Assembly: GCA_028290545.1 (NCBI GenBank)
Contig: JAQGJP010000032.1
Coordinates: 1-64,000 of the forward strand
DNA: 64,000 nt
Source: Rhizobium sp.
GTDB taxonomy: Bacteria > Pseudomonadota > Alphaproteobacteria > Rhizobiales > Rhizobiaceae
Direction of reading: 5' to 3'
The notes under the pieces were generated by a model. It made no database searches. It was not told the origin of the DNA and saw only the letters and a list, made by a program, of their open reading frames with translations. Positions 8,444 through 17,155 of this stretch are shown one piece after another; positions within the stretch are counted from its first letter, which is position 1; each line of letters opens with the position of its first letter. The translations under genes were made by a program, and so were the position numbers.

Positions 8444-9217
8444 CTACCAGACCGTATAGCCGCCATCGGCGCTGACAATCGAACCGGTCATCAGGCTCGA
8501 TGCCTCGGACGCCAGGAACAGGATGACGGCGGCGATTTCCGGCGCCTGGCCCATGCGGTTCATTGGCGTGTTGCCGACCCAGTGCTTCATCATTTCCGGA
8601 TCGTCATAGACATAACGGGTAAGCTCGGTTTCGATATAGGTGGGCGCCACGGCATTGACCCGGACCTTGCGCGTCGCCCATTCCGCCGCCAGCGAGCGTG
8701 TCAGGTGGTGGACGCCCGCCTTGGAGGCATTGTATTGCGCCTGTTCCTGCGGCCGGTTGACGATATCGGCCGACATCGAGCCGACATTGACGATATTGCC
8801 GCCGCCCTGATCGATCATCGCCTTGCCGAAGGTGCGGCAGCACCAGAACACGCCATTGAGATTGACATCGATGACCTTGAGCCAGGTCTGGTCGTCCATG
8901 GTTTCGGCCGGGCGGTTGGAAATGGCGATGCCGGCATTGTTGACGAGGACGTCGACGCGGCCATGCTTGGCGATGATCGCCGCATGCACGGCTTCCACCG
9001 CGCGCGGATCGGTGACATCGAGCGTCTCGCTATCGACATTGCGGCCCTTGGCGCGCAGTTCCTCGGCAGCCTTCGCCGCGGCCTCGCCGTTCATGTCGGT
9101 GATGACGACGGTGGCGCCGGCTTCGCTCAGCGCATCTGCGGTCGCAAAACCGATGCCGCGCGCGGCGCCGGTGACGACGGCGATCTTTCCCTTGAGACTG
9201 AACAATTCGAGATACAT
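8444..9217 (-). CDS. SDR-family oxidoreductase (xylitol/arabinitol dehydrogenase-like)
   Basis: Classical SDR of 257 residues: GAARGIG cofactor loop, NNAGIAISN, the catalytic Ser in NVGSMSAD and YNASK, then LASEASSLMTGSIVSADGGY near the C terminus. The start at 9217 (MYLELFSLKGK) is set by GGGGAGTGAGG just upstream; longer in-frame extension runs back into the kinase gene and is not SDR-like. The gene follows the xylulokinase-like gene by 8 nt, which supports a polyol-to-ketose oxidation feeding that kinase. Confidence 0.9.
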   Translation of the reverse strand: MYLELFSLKGKIAVVTGAARGIGFATADALSEAGATVVITDMNGEAAAKAAEELRAKGRNVDSETLDVTDPRAVEAVHAAIIAKHGRVDVLVNNAGIAISNRPAETMDDQTWLKVIDVNLNGVFWCCRTFGKAMIDQGGGNIVNVGSMSADIVNRPQEQAQYNASKAGVHHLTRSLAAEWATRKVRVNAVAPTYIETELTRYVYDDPEMMKHWVGNTPMNRMGQAPEIAAVILFLASEASSLMTGSIVSADGGYTVW

Positions 9218-9225
9218 GGTTTTCC

Positions 9226-10746
9226 TCACTCCCCTTGCAATGATGTAGCAGCCAGCGCGTCGAGATCGTCGTAGAGCGCCTGGCTGTTGAAATAGAGCCT
9301 GTCGAAAATCGGTTGCATCCTGCAATATTTTTCCTGCCATGCGGGATCGGGCGCGATCTCGTCGGCATAGCGGACGAAGGCCGAGACCGCCTGATCCAAA
9401 CTGGAGAACTGGCCTGTGGCGACCGCACCCATCGCCGCGCAGCCGAGAATGCCGCATTCCTGTTCCTCCGGCACCACGATCGGGACGCCATAGATGCTGG
9501 CCTTGATCCTGAGCCAGAATTCGGTCTTGGCACCGCCGCCGGAGGCAATGACGCGCTCGATCTTCTGCCCGGAAGCCTTTTCCATGACCTGCAGATGGCG
9601 GGCGCCGGCAAAGGCCACGCCTTCGAGAATAGCGCGGTTGAGATGCGAAAGACCGTGCGCCGCACCGAGACCGAAGAACTGCGCGCGGGCATTGCGATGC
9701 GCGCCGAGCCGCTCGCCGGTCAGGAAGGGGAGGAAGAACAGGCCGTCCGAACCAACCGGCGCCTCGTCCGCCCGGGCGACAAGCTGGACGTAGCTCTCCT
9801 TGCCTTCATGCAAAGCACGGCGCGCCCAGCGCATCGCGTCTCCGCCGCTTTCCAGCAATGCGAACGGTCCCCAATTGCCCTCGACCGTGGCGACGTTGGA
9901 GATTTCCGGATCAAGCAGGGGCGCGGTTGCTATCAGCGTCAGGATGCAGGATGTGCCAGTGACGTCGGACACCAGGCCAGGGCGGCAGGTGCCGGAACCG
10001 AGCAGCGCCACCGGATAGTCCGCGCCCCCCACCAGAACCGGCGTGCCCGACGCAAGGCCGGTTTCCAGCGCTGCAGCTTCGGTGACAGCACCGAGGATTT
10101 CCAGCGGATTGCGGATCGGCGGCAGTTTCGCGGCGTCCAGCCCCAGGCGCTCGACCATGGTGCTGGACCACGAACGCGTCACGGGATTCATCAGGAACGA
10201 GCAGGACGCATCGCCCTCGTCCATGGCGATTTCGCCGGTCAGCCTGAGGTTGATGTAATCCTTGGGCATGATGACGTGCGCGGCACGGGCGTAGGCTTCG
10301 GGATCGTTGTCCCGCAGCCAGGCAAGCTTGAACCCCGGCCAAGCCGGCGTCGGCGGATTGCCGCTTTCGGAAAGATAGGATTCCGGCGCGTTGGCCTGTT
10401 CGAAATCGCGGACGAGGTCGATGGTCCGCTTGTCGTTCCAGAGCGGCACGAGATCGCGTGTCAGTTCTCCCTTGCCGTCGACCAGCACGGTGCCGTGCAT
10501 CTGGCCGCAGGCGACGACCGCGGAAATCCGGCCTTTCGCGTCCGGCACATCTGTCAATACCGTGCGGATTGTGGCGGCTACGCCTGCCCACCAATCCCTG
10601 GGGCGTTGCTCGGCCCAACCGAAGCGCGGCACAATCTGGTCATGCTCGCGGGCGGCGATGGTGACGATCCGGCCGACGCCATCGACCAGCGCCGCGCGGA
10701 CGCTTCCCGTGCCGATATCGATGGCGAGCGTGAGGGCGGAGGTCAT
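9226..10746 (-). CDS. xylB: Xylulokinase-like FGGY kinase
   Basis: FGGY kinase of 506 residues. It starts with IDIGTGSVRAALVD and carries CGQMHGTVL and LWNDKRT, the two segments typical of xylulokinases, then GGADYPVALLGSG, VTGTSCIL and the C-terminal ASGGGAKTEFWLRIKASIYG. The expected reaction is phosphorylation of a ketopentose such as D-xylulose to the 5-phosphate for the pentose phosphate pathway. It follows the CUT2 permease gene by 19 nt. It is a different subfamily from the kinase at 3880-5397, so the locus can phosphorylate at least two substrates. Confidence 0.85.
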   Translation of the reverse strand: MTSALTLAIDIGTGSVRAALVDGVGRIVTIAAREHDQIVPRFGWAEQRPRDWWAGVAATIRTVLTDVPDAKGRISAVVACGQMHGTVLVDGKGELTRDLVPLWNDKRTIDLVRDFEQANAPESYLSESGNPPTPAWPGFKLAWLRDNDPEAYARAAHVIMPKDYINLRLTGEIAMDEGDASCSFLMNPVTRSWSSTMVERLGLDAAKLPPIRNPLEILGAVTEAAALETGLASGTPVLVGGADYPVALLGSGTCRPGLVSDVTGTSCILTLIATAPLLDPEISNVATVEGNWGPFALLESGGDAMRWARRALHEGKESYVQLVARADEAPVGSDGLFFLPFLTGERLGAHRNARAQFFGLGAAHGLSHLNRAILEGVAFAGARHLQVMEKASGQKIERVIASGGGAKTEFWLRIKASIYGVPIVVPEEQECGILGCAAMGAVATGQFSSLDQAVSAFVRYADEIAPDPAWQEKYCRMQPIFDRLYFNSQALYDDLDALAATSLQGE

Positions 10747-10765
10747 GCGGATGGCTTTCCCACGC

Positions 10766-11761
10766 TCAACGCTTCAACTGGCCGGTGCTGTATTGCAGCA
10801 GCATGGCAACGACGATGATCAGGCCCATATAGACCTGCTGGTGATAGCCCGGCACGCCGGCAAGGTTCATGATATTGGCGATGATGCCCATGACCAGCGC
10901 GCCGAGCAGCGTATTGATGACGCCGCCCTTGCCGCCCATCAGGCTGGCGCCGCCGATGACCACGGCGGCGATGACATTGAGTTCGGCGGCAACGCCGACC
11001 TGCGCGGAACCGACGCCGGTGCGGCTCGACGAGATGATGCCGGCGACCGCCGCCAGCATGCCGGAGATCACATAGACGGCGAGGATATAGCGCGGCACGG
11101 CGATACCCGACAAGCGCACGGCTTCCTCATTGGAGCCGATGGCGGTGATGATCCGGCCGAAGCGGGTGAAATTGAGCACGATGCCGCCGATGATGAAGAC
11201 GATGAACATCAGGATCACAGGCTGCGGAATGCCGAACAGGAAGCCCGAACCAAAACGGCTGAAGGCGGCACCCGCATCGTTGAGCGGGATCGGTCGTCCT
11301 TCGGAAATGATCAGCGCCAGGCCGCGCGCCATGGCCATCATCGCCAGCGACATGACAAAGGACGGCAGCTTGAGATAGGCGATGAAACCACCCGTGACCA
11401 TGCCGCAGACCGCGCCGGCAGCCAGCACCAGCGCTATCGTGGCGACCGGGCCGAAGCCCGACATGGCGATGAAATAACCGGTCAGCACGCTGCCGAGCGC
11501 CATGATCGAGCCGACCGAGAGATCGATGCCGCGCGTCAGGATGACGAACAGCATGCCGACCGACATGATGCCGGCGCTCGACGCCACCTGCCTGAGCACG
11601 TTGAGGATATTGCCCCGGCTCAGGAAGCTGTCGGACCAGAATGTGGCGACAATGACGAGAACCAGGAAGATCGCCAGCGTTCCGAACCGTTGCAGAACCG
11701 TTCGGAATTCGATCTTGCGCCTGGTTTCCTGCGGCATCGTGGAGTCTGTTGTCGTGCTCAT
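10766..11761 (-). CDS. Sugar ABC transporter permease (RbsC family, CUT2)
   Basis: Inner-membrane permease of 331 residues with eight to ten hydrophobic helices. LTRGIDLSVGSIMALGSVLTG is the family motif of ribose/xylose/autoinducer permeases, and ELNVIAAVVIGGASLMGGKGG is the conserved cytoplasmic segment near residue 260. Its ATG overlaps the ATPase stop by 1 nt (TGATG). It forms one importer with the ATPase and binding protein upstream. Confidence 0.94.
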   Translation of the reverse strand: MSTTTDSTMPQETRRKIEFRTVLQRFGTLAIFLVLVIVATFWSDSFLSRGNILNVLRQVASSAGIMSVGMLFVILTRGIDLSVGSIMALGSVLTGYFIAMSGFGPVATIALVLAAGAVCGMVTGGFIAYLKLPSFVMSLAMMAMARGLALIISEGRPIPLNDAGAAFSRFGSGFLFGIPQPVILMFIVFIIGGIVLNFTRFGRIITAIGSNEEAVRLSGIAVPRYILAVYVISGMLAAVAGIISSSRTGVGSAQVGVAAELNVIAAVVIGGASLMGGKGGVINTLLGALVMGIIANIMNLAGVPGYHQQVYMGLIIVVAMLLQYSTGQLKR

Positions 11762-13269
11762 CAGTTGCTACCCGGATTTGCTGTGAGTGTTCCGCCCGTC
11801 ATCGACAGGCCAAGCAGGTTTTCTTCGCTGTAGGTGTCTGGGAAAAGTTCGCCGCGAATCTCGCCCTGGCCCATGGCCAGCACCCGGTCGCAAAGCCCGA
11901 ACAGTTCCTGGTGTTCCGACGAGATCACCAGCACTGCCTTGCCGTCCTCGGCGAGCTTGTTGACCAGCGCATAGATTTCGGTCTTGGCACCGACATCGAC
12001 GCCGCGCGTCGGCTCATCGAGAATGATGACATCGCCGTCGGCATGAAACCACTTGGCGAGCGCGACTTTCTGCTGGTTGCCGCCGGACAGGCTCGATACC
12101 GGCGCGTCGATGCTGGACGCCTTGAGCCGCAGGCTCTTGCCGAGCGCTGTGACTTCGCTGCGCTCCTTGGCGCGTCTGAGGAAGCCGAAACCGTTCACGA
12201 CCGAGGACATCTTGGCCATGGTGGCGTTGACGCGGATCGGCTTGTCGAGGATCACGCCCTGCTGCTTGCGGTCTTCCGGCACCAGCCCGATCCCGGCCCT
12301 GACCGCATCCTTGGGCGAACGCAATCTGAGCGGCTCGCCCCTGAGCAGGACCGAACCGCTATCGAGCGGATCGGCGCCGAAGATCACGCGGGCGACTTCC
12401 GTCCGGCCCGAACCGATCAGGCCGCCGAGACCGACGATCTCGCCCCTGCGCACGGAGAAACTGACATTGCGGACCATGCGGCCGGCATTGAGGTTCTCGA
12501 CCTTCAGGAGTTCCTCGCCGATGACGCGTTTGCCGCGCTCGGGAAACATGGTCGAGATGGGGCGGCCGACCATCATGCGGATGATATCGTCGACCTTGAC
12601 GTCGCCGGTATTGACCGTGCCGACGGTCTGGCCGTCCTTCATGACCGTCATGCGGTCGGCGATGTCGAACACTTCGTCGAGGCGATGGGAGATATAGACA
12701 ATACCGACACCGCGATCGCGCAGGCCCCGGATGATCTGGTGCAGCCGCATCGCGTCCTGCGCAGAAAGCACGGAGGTCGGCTCGTCGAAAACGATGATCT
12801 TGATATCCTGCGACAGCGCCTTGGCGATCTCGACCACCTGCTGGTGGGCGACCGCCAGCGTGCCGACGATACGATTGGGATCGATCCGGAAGCCCAGGCG
12901 GTCGATCAGTTCCTTGGCGCGCTTGCGCAGGCTGGCATGCGAAATGACCGTTGGCAGTTCACCGAGGAAAATATTCTCGGCCACCGTCAGGTCGGGCGCC
13001 AGCGCCAGTTCCTGATGGATGACGACAATCCCCATCGCCCGGGCGGCGCGCGGATCGCGGAATACCACCGGCTTGTCGTCGATGACGACTTCACCATGGC
13101 TCGGGATCATTTCGCCGCCGAGAACGCGCATCAGCGTCGACTTTCCGGCCCCATTCTCGCCCAGAAGGGCATGGACCTCGCCGGCCTGGATGTCGAAATC
13201 CACCAATTTCAGCGCATGGATACCGCCGAACGACTTCGATATGGATTTGAGTTTGACGAGTTCAGCCAT
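11761..13269 (-). CDS. Sugar ABC transporter ATP-binding protein (RbsA/MglA family, CUT2)
   Basis: Tandem-domain ATPase of 502 residues. The first domain has GENGAGKST (Walker A), a degenerate signature and VFDEPTSVLS (Walker B). The second has GLIGSGRTEVAR, LSGGNQQKVALAKW and ILDEPTRGVDVG. Two successive ATG codons (13272 and 13269) are possible; 13269 is preferred because GGAGAG sits 6 nt away rather than 3. It is separated from the binding-protein gene by a 107-nt gap containing a stem-loop. Confidence 0.95.
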   Translation of the reverse strand: MAELVKLKSISKSFGGIHALKLVDFDIQAGEVHALLGENGAGKSTLMRVLGGEMIPSHGEVVIDDKPVVFRDPRAARAMGIVVIHQELALAPDLTVAENIFLGELPTVISHASLRKRAKELIDRLGFRIDPNRIVGTLAVAHQQVVEIAKALSQDIKIIVFDEPTSVLSAQDAMRLHQIIRGLRDRGVGIVYISHRLDEVFDIADRMTVMKDGQTVGTVNTGDVKVDDIIRMMVGRPISTMFPERGKRVIGEELLKVENLNAGRMVRNVSFSVRRGEIVGLGGLIGSGRTEVARVIFGADPLDSGSVLLRGEPLRLRSPKDAVRAGIGLVPEDRKQQGVILDKPIRVNATMAKMSSVVNGFGFLRRAKERSEVTALGKSLRLKASSIDAPVSSLSGGNQQKVALAKWFHADGDVIILDEPTRGVDVGAKTEIYALVNKLAEDGKAVLVISSEHQELFGLCDRVLAMGQGEIRGELFPDTYSEENLLGLSMTGGTLTANPGSN

Positions 13270-13291
13270 CATGCTCTCCGGACAGAAGGCA

Positions 13292-13324
13292 ATGAGACGA
13301 CGGAGGTTGGCCCCGCCGTCTCAT
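13292..13324 (-). other. Stem-loop between CUT2 binding-protein and ATPase genes
   Basis: ATGAGACG and CGTCTCAT pair across the gap, and the inner bases CGG/CCG extend the stem past one mismatch. No U-tract follows. It fits a partial terminator or RNA decay barrier that lowers expression of the membrane components relative to the binding protein. Confidence 0.45.
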
Positions 13325-13376
13325 CTCTATAGCTTCGCAGCTCTACATCGTCAGAGCCGTCTCGGGAGGAATCCTA

Positions 13377-14345
13377 TCAAAATACAGCGTCGGCGCGATA
13401 GAACTTGTCGACGTTCTCTTTGGTGATGACGGCAGGCGTCGTCAGATTGAGCTTGTTGAAGTCCTTCGGCAGTTCGCCCTTCAACGCCTTCAGGCCGATA
13501 TCGACGGCGGTACGCGCCACGAGATCCGGATCGTTAAGGCCCGTCGCGCCATATTTGCCTTCCTTGATGAGGGCGAGCGCTTCCTTTTGGGCGTCAGCGG
13601 CGGCGAGCGCCAGCACGTCGGTCTTGCCGGCCGCTTCGAGCGCCTTCAGCGCGCCGAGAACCATCGAGTCGTTCTCGCCGAGCACGACGTTGACATCCGG
13701 ATGGGCAGTCAGCAGGTCTTCCATGGCAGCAAGGCCACCTTCGTTCGACCATGCGCCCCAGCCCTGTCCGACAACCTCAAAGTCGGTGTGGCCCTGGTTG
13801 GTCAACTGGCCTTCGACCAGGCCCCGGAATACGCCGAGACGGCGGTCACGGCCGACTTCGTTGCCCTTGTCGCCCGAAAGCAGGATGATTTTCAGATGCT
13901 TGCCCTTGGTGGCATCGGCAAGCCATTGGCCAACGAGAAAGCCGTTCTGGTCGTTGGACGAACGAACCTGGGTGATGACATTTGCCTTGGTGTTGATCGA
14001 CGAATCCATCACCACGACCTTGACGCCGGCAGCGGTGGCCGCATCGGCGGCGGCAACGAGGCCTTCCGGATCACGCGGATTGAGGATGAGAAGATTGACG
14101 CCCTTGGCGACCATGTCCTCGACGTCGGCGATCTGCTTGGCCATGTCGTTCTGGCCATCGGCGCTGGTCACTTCGCAACCCGCCTTCTTGGCCTGATCTT
14201 CAGCGGCTGCGACCTGCGCGGCAAAATAGGGCGCGCCAAGCGTATACATGGCGATGCCGACCTTGCAGTCAGCCGCATTCGCAGCGCTCAGCGAAGCGAC
14301 GCTCATGGCGAGCGCCAATACGCATCCGGAAAGGGTAATTCTCAT
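13377..14345 (-). CDS. Sugar ABC transporter substrate-binding protein (RbsB family, CUT2)
   Basis: Periplasmic binding protein of 322 residues. The ATG at 14345 follows GGAGGAG at 6 nt and opens a Sec signal peptide (MRITLSGCVLALAMSV, cleavage after ANA). The mature protein begins DCKVGIAMYTLGAPYF, a typical type I periplasmic-binding first strand, and has GVNLLILNPRDPEG at about 95-108 and VVLGENDSMVLGALKAL near 215. The family binds pentoses, hexoses and polyols. It is the promoter-proximal gene of the minus-strand locus and is divergent from the isomerase operon. Confidence 0.93.
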   Translation of the reverse strand: MRITLSGCVLALAMSVASLSAANAADCKVGIAMYTLGAPYFAAQVAAAEDQAKKAGCEVTSADGQNDMAKQIADVEDMVAKGVNLLILNPRDPEGLVAAADAATAAGVKVVVMDSSINTKANVITQVRSSNDQNGFLVGQWLADATKGKHLKIILLSGDKGNEVGRDRRLGVFRGLVEGQLTNQGHTDFEVVGQGWGAWSNEGGLAAMEDLLTAHPDVNVVLGENDSMVLGALKALEAAGKTDVLALAAADAQKEALALIKEGKYGATGLNDPDLVARTAVDIGLKALKGELPKDFNKLNLTTPAVITKENVDKFYRADAVF

Positions 14346-14394
14346 GGGTTTCTCCTCCAGTTTCCATGACATCGGCAGCAATTCGCTCCCTTTT

Positions 14395-14409
14395 TGTAGT
14401 TAAAATACA
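14395..14409. promoter_or_regulatory. Candidate operator, TGTA-N7-TACA
   Basis: This 15-bp partial palindrome (TGTAGTTAAAATACA) lies about 50 nt upstream of the CUT2 binding-protein ATG. It shares the TGTAG left arm and length with the palindrome at 14564-14578 on the other side of the divergent promoter region. No regulator gene is adjacent, so the binding protein is unknown. Confidence 0.25.
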
Positions 14410-14563
14410 TTCTTAAGGTTTGGTCAAGAGGAATTTTTCACTCATATTTGATATCTGTGCACATTCGTGATGTATATTGCGCCGCGACAGAACCTCGCTG
14501 CACCGCAATAAGGCAATTTTGGTGTACATTAGCAATCCATCGCTTGAACTTCTCATCTTTTCA

Positions 14564-14578
14564 TGTAGCATTACTACA
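14564..14578. promoter_or_regulatory. Candidate operator, TGTAG-N5-CTACA
   Basis: Perfect 5-bp arms around CATTA, 26 nt upstream of the isomerase ATG. With the related site at 14395-14409 it brackets the 258-nt divergent promoter region, which is otherwise A+T rich and non-coding. Confidence 0.3.
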
Positions 14579-14603
14579 AATAGGAATTGCATGGGAGAAA
14601 GCT

Positions 14604-15230
14604 ATGACCTTGTTCGAGCCGGGCGTCGGCCGGGTGGACATCGAAAGCGGACAATTGCAGGGTGCGACCAACCGATATGTGAAGACATTTCGCGACCTCG
14701 AAGGACTTTACGAGGATGAGGCAGCATTAGCGGCAGTGATTGCTGAAAAGGGCGATGCGGTTGCCTATGAGGTCACCGACTACAAGCCGTCTGCCAATGC
14801 CGGCGACATCATCATCGGTGTGACCCGAATGGAGCCGGGCAGGATCGGCCGTGAGTATTACCTGACCCGTGGTCATATCCATGCGCGACCCAACCGGCCG
14901 GAAATGTATTATGGCGAAAGCGGCGTCGGCGTGATGTTGCTCGAATCGCCGGATGGCCAGGTCCGCACGATCGAGATGCGCGCCAGGACGATGTGCTATG
15001 TACCGCCCTTCTGGATCCATCGTTCGGTCAATGTCGGCAGCGAGCCGCTGGTGATGACATTCGCCTATCCGGCTGATTCCGGCCAGGATTACGAGATCAT
15101 CGCCAAGGCCGGCGGTATGAGGAGCCGTATCATCGACGACGGCAATGGCGGCTGGAAGGCCGTCGACAATGCCAGCTACCGGCAGAGGCCGCAGTCGCTG
15201 GTCGACAGCATCATGGCATTGACCGATTGA
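14604..15230 (+). CDS. Cupin-type glucose-6-phosphate isomerase family protein
   Basis: The 208-residue protein matches the metal-dependent cupin phosphoglucose isomerases first known from Archaea. His91, His93, Glu100 and His139 have exactly the spacing of the metal ligands of the Pyrococcus enzyme (His88, His90, Glu97, His136), within YYLTRGHIHARPNRPE and PPFWIHR. The start at 14604 follows GGGAGAAAGCT; earlier in-frame codons lack a ribosome site. It leads a plus-strand operon divergent from the CUT2 importer. The reaction is probably aldose-ketose isomerisation of a phosphorylated sugar; glucose 6-phosphate itself is not assured. Confidence 0.85.
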   Translation: MTLFEPGVGRVDIESGQLQGATNRYVKTFRDLEGLYEDEAALAAVIAEKGDAVAYEVTDYKPSANAGDIIIGVTRMEPGRIGREYYLTRGHIHARPNRPEMYYGESGVGVMLLESPDGQVRTIEMRARTMCYVPPFWIHRSVNVGSEPLVMTFAYPADSGQDYEIIAKAGGMRSRIIDDGNGGWKAVDNASYRQRPQSLVDSIMALTD

Positions 15231-15246
15231 AATCGAGGCAGAGGCA

Positions 15247-16200
15247 ATGACGGATTACGCGCCGGCCACCCAACCCACGCTGTATTTCATCGGCGTGACG
15301 ACGGCCAAGAGCTCGATCATGAAGGTGTTTCCCGCCTGGGCCGACTATCTCGGCCTCAAGGACGCGGTGATCAGAGGCATCGATTTTCCACTGCACGCGG
15401 ACCCGGAGGCTTATCGTCATGCGGTCGCCTTCATCCGTGACGTTCCGATGTCGCTGGGGGCGCTGGTCACAACTCACAAGATTGATCTGTTCAACGCCTG
15501 CAAGAACATGTTCGACGAGATCGACCCGCATGCGCGGCTGATGGACGAGACGAGCTGCATTTCCAAGCGCGATGGCAAGCTGATCTGCCACGCCAAGGAC
15601 CCGATCTCTTCGGGACTGGCCATGGACGCCTTCCTGCCGGACGGCTATTTCGAACGCACGGGTGCCGAACTGTTTTCGATCGGCGCCGGCGGCTCGACCA
15701 TCGCGCTGACATGGCACATGATGCACAAAAGGCGCGAGGGCGACCGGCCGTCACGGATCGTCGTTTCCAATCGCAGCGGGCACAGGATCGATGAAATCAA
15801 GCGGATCCATGCCGCGATGGGCACGACGCTGCCGGTCGATTATGTCGTGGCGCCCCGGCCCGCCGACAATGACGCGATCGTCGGATCGCTGAAACCGGGC
15901 TCGGTGGTGATCAACGCCACCGGCCTCGGCAAGGACGCGCCGGGATCGCCGCTGACGAATGCGGTGGTCTTTCCGGAAAACGGCGTCGTCTGGGATCTCA
16001 ATTATCGCGGCGAGTTGATCTTTCTCGATCAGGCCCGGGCGCAGGCGGATGCCCGGCATCTGCAGATCGAGGATGGCTGGATCTATTTCATCCATGGCTG
16101 GACGCAGGTGATCGCCGAGGTTTTCAACGTCGACATCCCGACCAGCGGTCCTAAATTCGATGCGATTTCGAAAATCGCGCTGGACGTCACGAAGGGCTGA
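15247..16200 (+). CDS. Shikimate dehydrogenase-like NAD(P)-dependent oxidoreductase
   Basis: This 317-residue protein is AroE-like but longer than AroE (about 270-290). SS at residues 22-23, Lys78 in VTTHK and the Asp of CHAKDPISSG align with the shikimate-binding Ser, catalytic Lys and Asp. The Rossmann loop is SIGAGGSTIAL, and VWDLNYRG replaces the usual VYDxxY segment. The rest of the substrate pocket differs clearly from housekeeping AroE (for example the N/TDG motif is KDP). Placed between a phosphosugar isomerase and a hydroxyacid dehydrogenase, it more likely oxidises a sugar acid or cyclitol-like compound than shikimate. Confidence 0.8.
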   Translation: MTDYAPATQPTLYFIGVTTAKSSIMKVFPAWADYLGLKDAVIRGIDFPLHADPEAYRHAVAFIRDVPMSLGALVTTHKIDLFNACKNMFDEIDPHARLMDETSCISKRDGKLICHAKDPISSGLAMDAFLPDGYFERTGAELFSIGAGGSTIALTWHMMHKRREGDRPSRIVVSNRSGHRIDEIKRIHAAMGTTLPVDYVVAPRPADNDAIVGSLKPGSVVINATGLGKDAPGSPLTNAVVFPENGVVWDLNYRGELIFLDQARAQADARHLQIEDGWIYFIHGWTQVIAEVFNVDIPTSGPKFDAISKIALDVTKG

Positions 16201-16201
16201 C

Positions 16202-17155
16202 ATGATGCGCCACGAGATCTTCGTCACGCCGCGTTCGCTGACCGAAGCACCGCATCCCGCCGTCGAGGCGATGATCGGCCACGGCGTCGAGATCGTCTAT
16301 GCGACCGCCGGCAAGCTGCCGGATGAAGCCGAGCTTCTGCGGCTGGTGCCTGATGTCACCGGCTGGCTGGCCGGCGTCGAGCCTGTTTCACCGGCCGTGA
16401 TCGCGGCGGCGTCGAAACTGCGCGTCATCAGCCGCAACGGCACCGGGCTCGACAACCTGCCGCTCGCCGATCTGAAATCGCGCGGCATCGCCGTCCGCAC
16501 GGCCGATGGCGCCAATGCGCGCGGCGTGGCGGAACTGGCGATCGCGATGATCTTCTCGGCGATGCGGCATCTGCCGTTCACAGACCAGGGCTTGAAGGCA
16601 GGCGGCTGGCCCCGACGTCGCGGCATCGAGTTCTTCGGCCGAACGCTGGGCGTGATCGGCTGCGGCGCTGTCGGCGGTGAAGTTGCGCGACTGGCATCGG
16701 CGATGGGCGCACATGTCATCGCTTATGACCCCGCCCGGCCGGAGCTAGGCATCGACCCGAAGCGTTTCCGCTGGGCCGAGCACGAGGAGATTTTTCGCGA
16801 GGCCGATATCCTGACGCTGCATTGCCCGCCGGGCCGCGATGGCAAACGCCTGATCGATCGAGACATGCTCAAGACGGTGAGGCCCGGCCTGATCCTCATC
16901 AATACCGCACGCGCCTCGCTGGTGGATGAAGCGGCGCTGATCGAGGCGCTGGATGAGAGACGCGTGCAGACCTATTGCGTCGACGTGTTCGACCCGGAGC
17001 CACCTGCCTTTCCCGGTCTGGCTTCGCGGCCGGATGTAATCGCCACGTCGCATATCGGTGGCTATACCGAGGAAAGCGTCAACCGTGCGACGCAGATGGC
17101 GGTGTTCAACCTGTTGGAATCGCTCGGTTTCCAACAGCATGAATTGACGGCGTGA
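16202..17155 (+). CDS. D-isomer-specific 2-hydroxyacid dehydrogenase (phosphoglycerate dehydrogenase-like)
   Basis: NAD-dependent dehydrogenase of 317 residues. SRNGTGLDNLP marks the catalytic domain, GVIGCGAVGGEVARL the NAD-binding loop, and the catalytic triad is the Arg in NTARASLVDE, the Glu in VFDPEPPA and the His in TSHIGGYT. ATG codons at 16202 and 16205 are both possible; the former lies 1 nt after the previous stop. No C-terminal ACT domain is present, unlike full-length SerA. Its partner genes suggest oxidation of a 2-hydroxy sugar acid or reduction of a keto acid. Confidence 0.88.
   Translation: MMRHEIFVTPRSLTEAPHPAVEAMIGHGVEIVYATAGKLPDEAELLRLVPDVTGWLAGVEPVSPAVIAAASKLRVISRNGTGLDNLPLADLKSRGIAVRTADGANARGVAELAIAMIFSAMRHLPFTDQGLKAGGWPRRRGIEFFGRTLGVIGCGAVGGEVARLASAMGAHVIAYDPARPELGIDPKRFRWAEHEEIFREADILTLHCPPGRDGKRLIDRDMLKTVRPGLILINTARASLVDEAALIEALDERRVQTYCVDVFDPEPPAFPGLASRPDVIATSHIGGYTEESVNRATQMAVFNLLESLGFQQHELTA

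Noticed and set aside
14455-14470. GCACATTCGTGATG-like sequence as an IclR-type operator
   Set aside because: Four of ten fixed positions deviate; not better than chance in this A+T-rich stretch.
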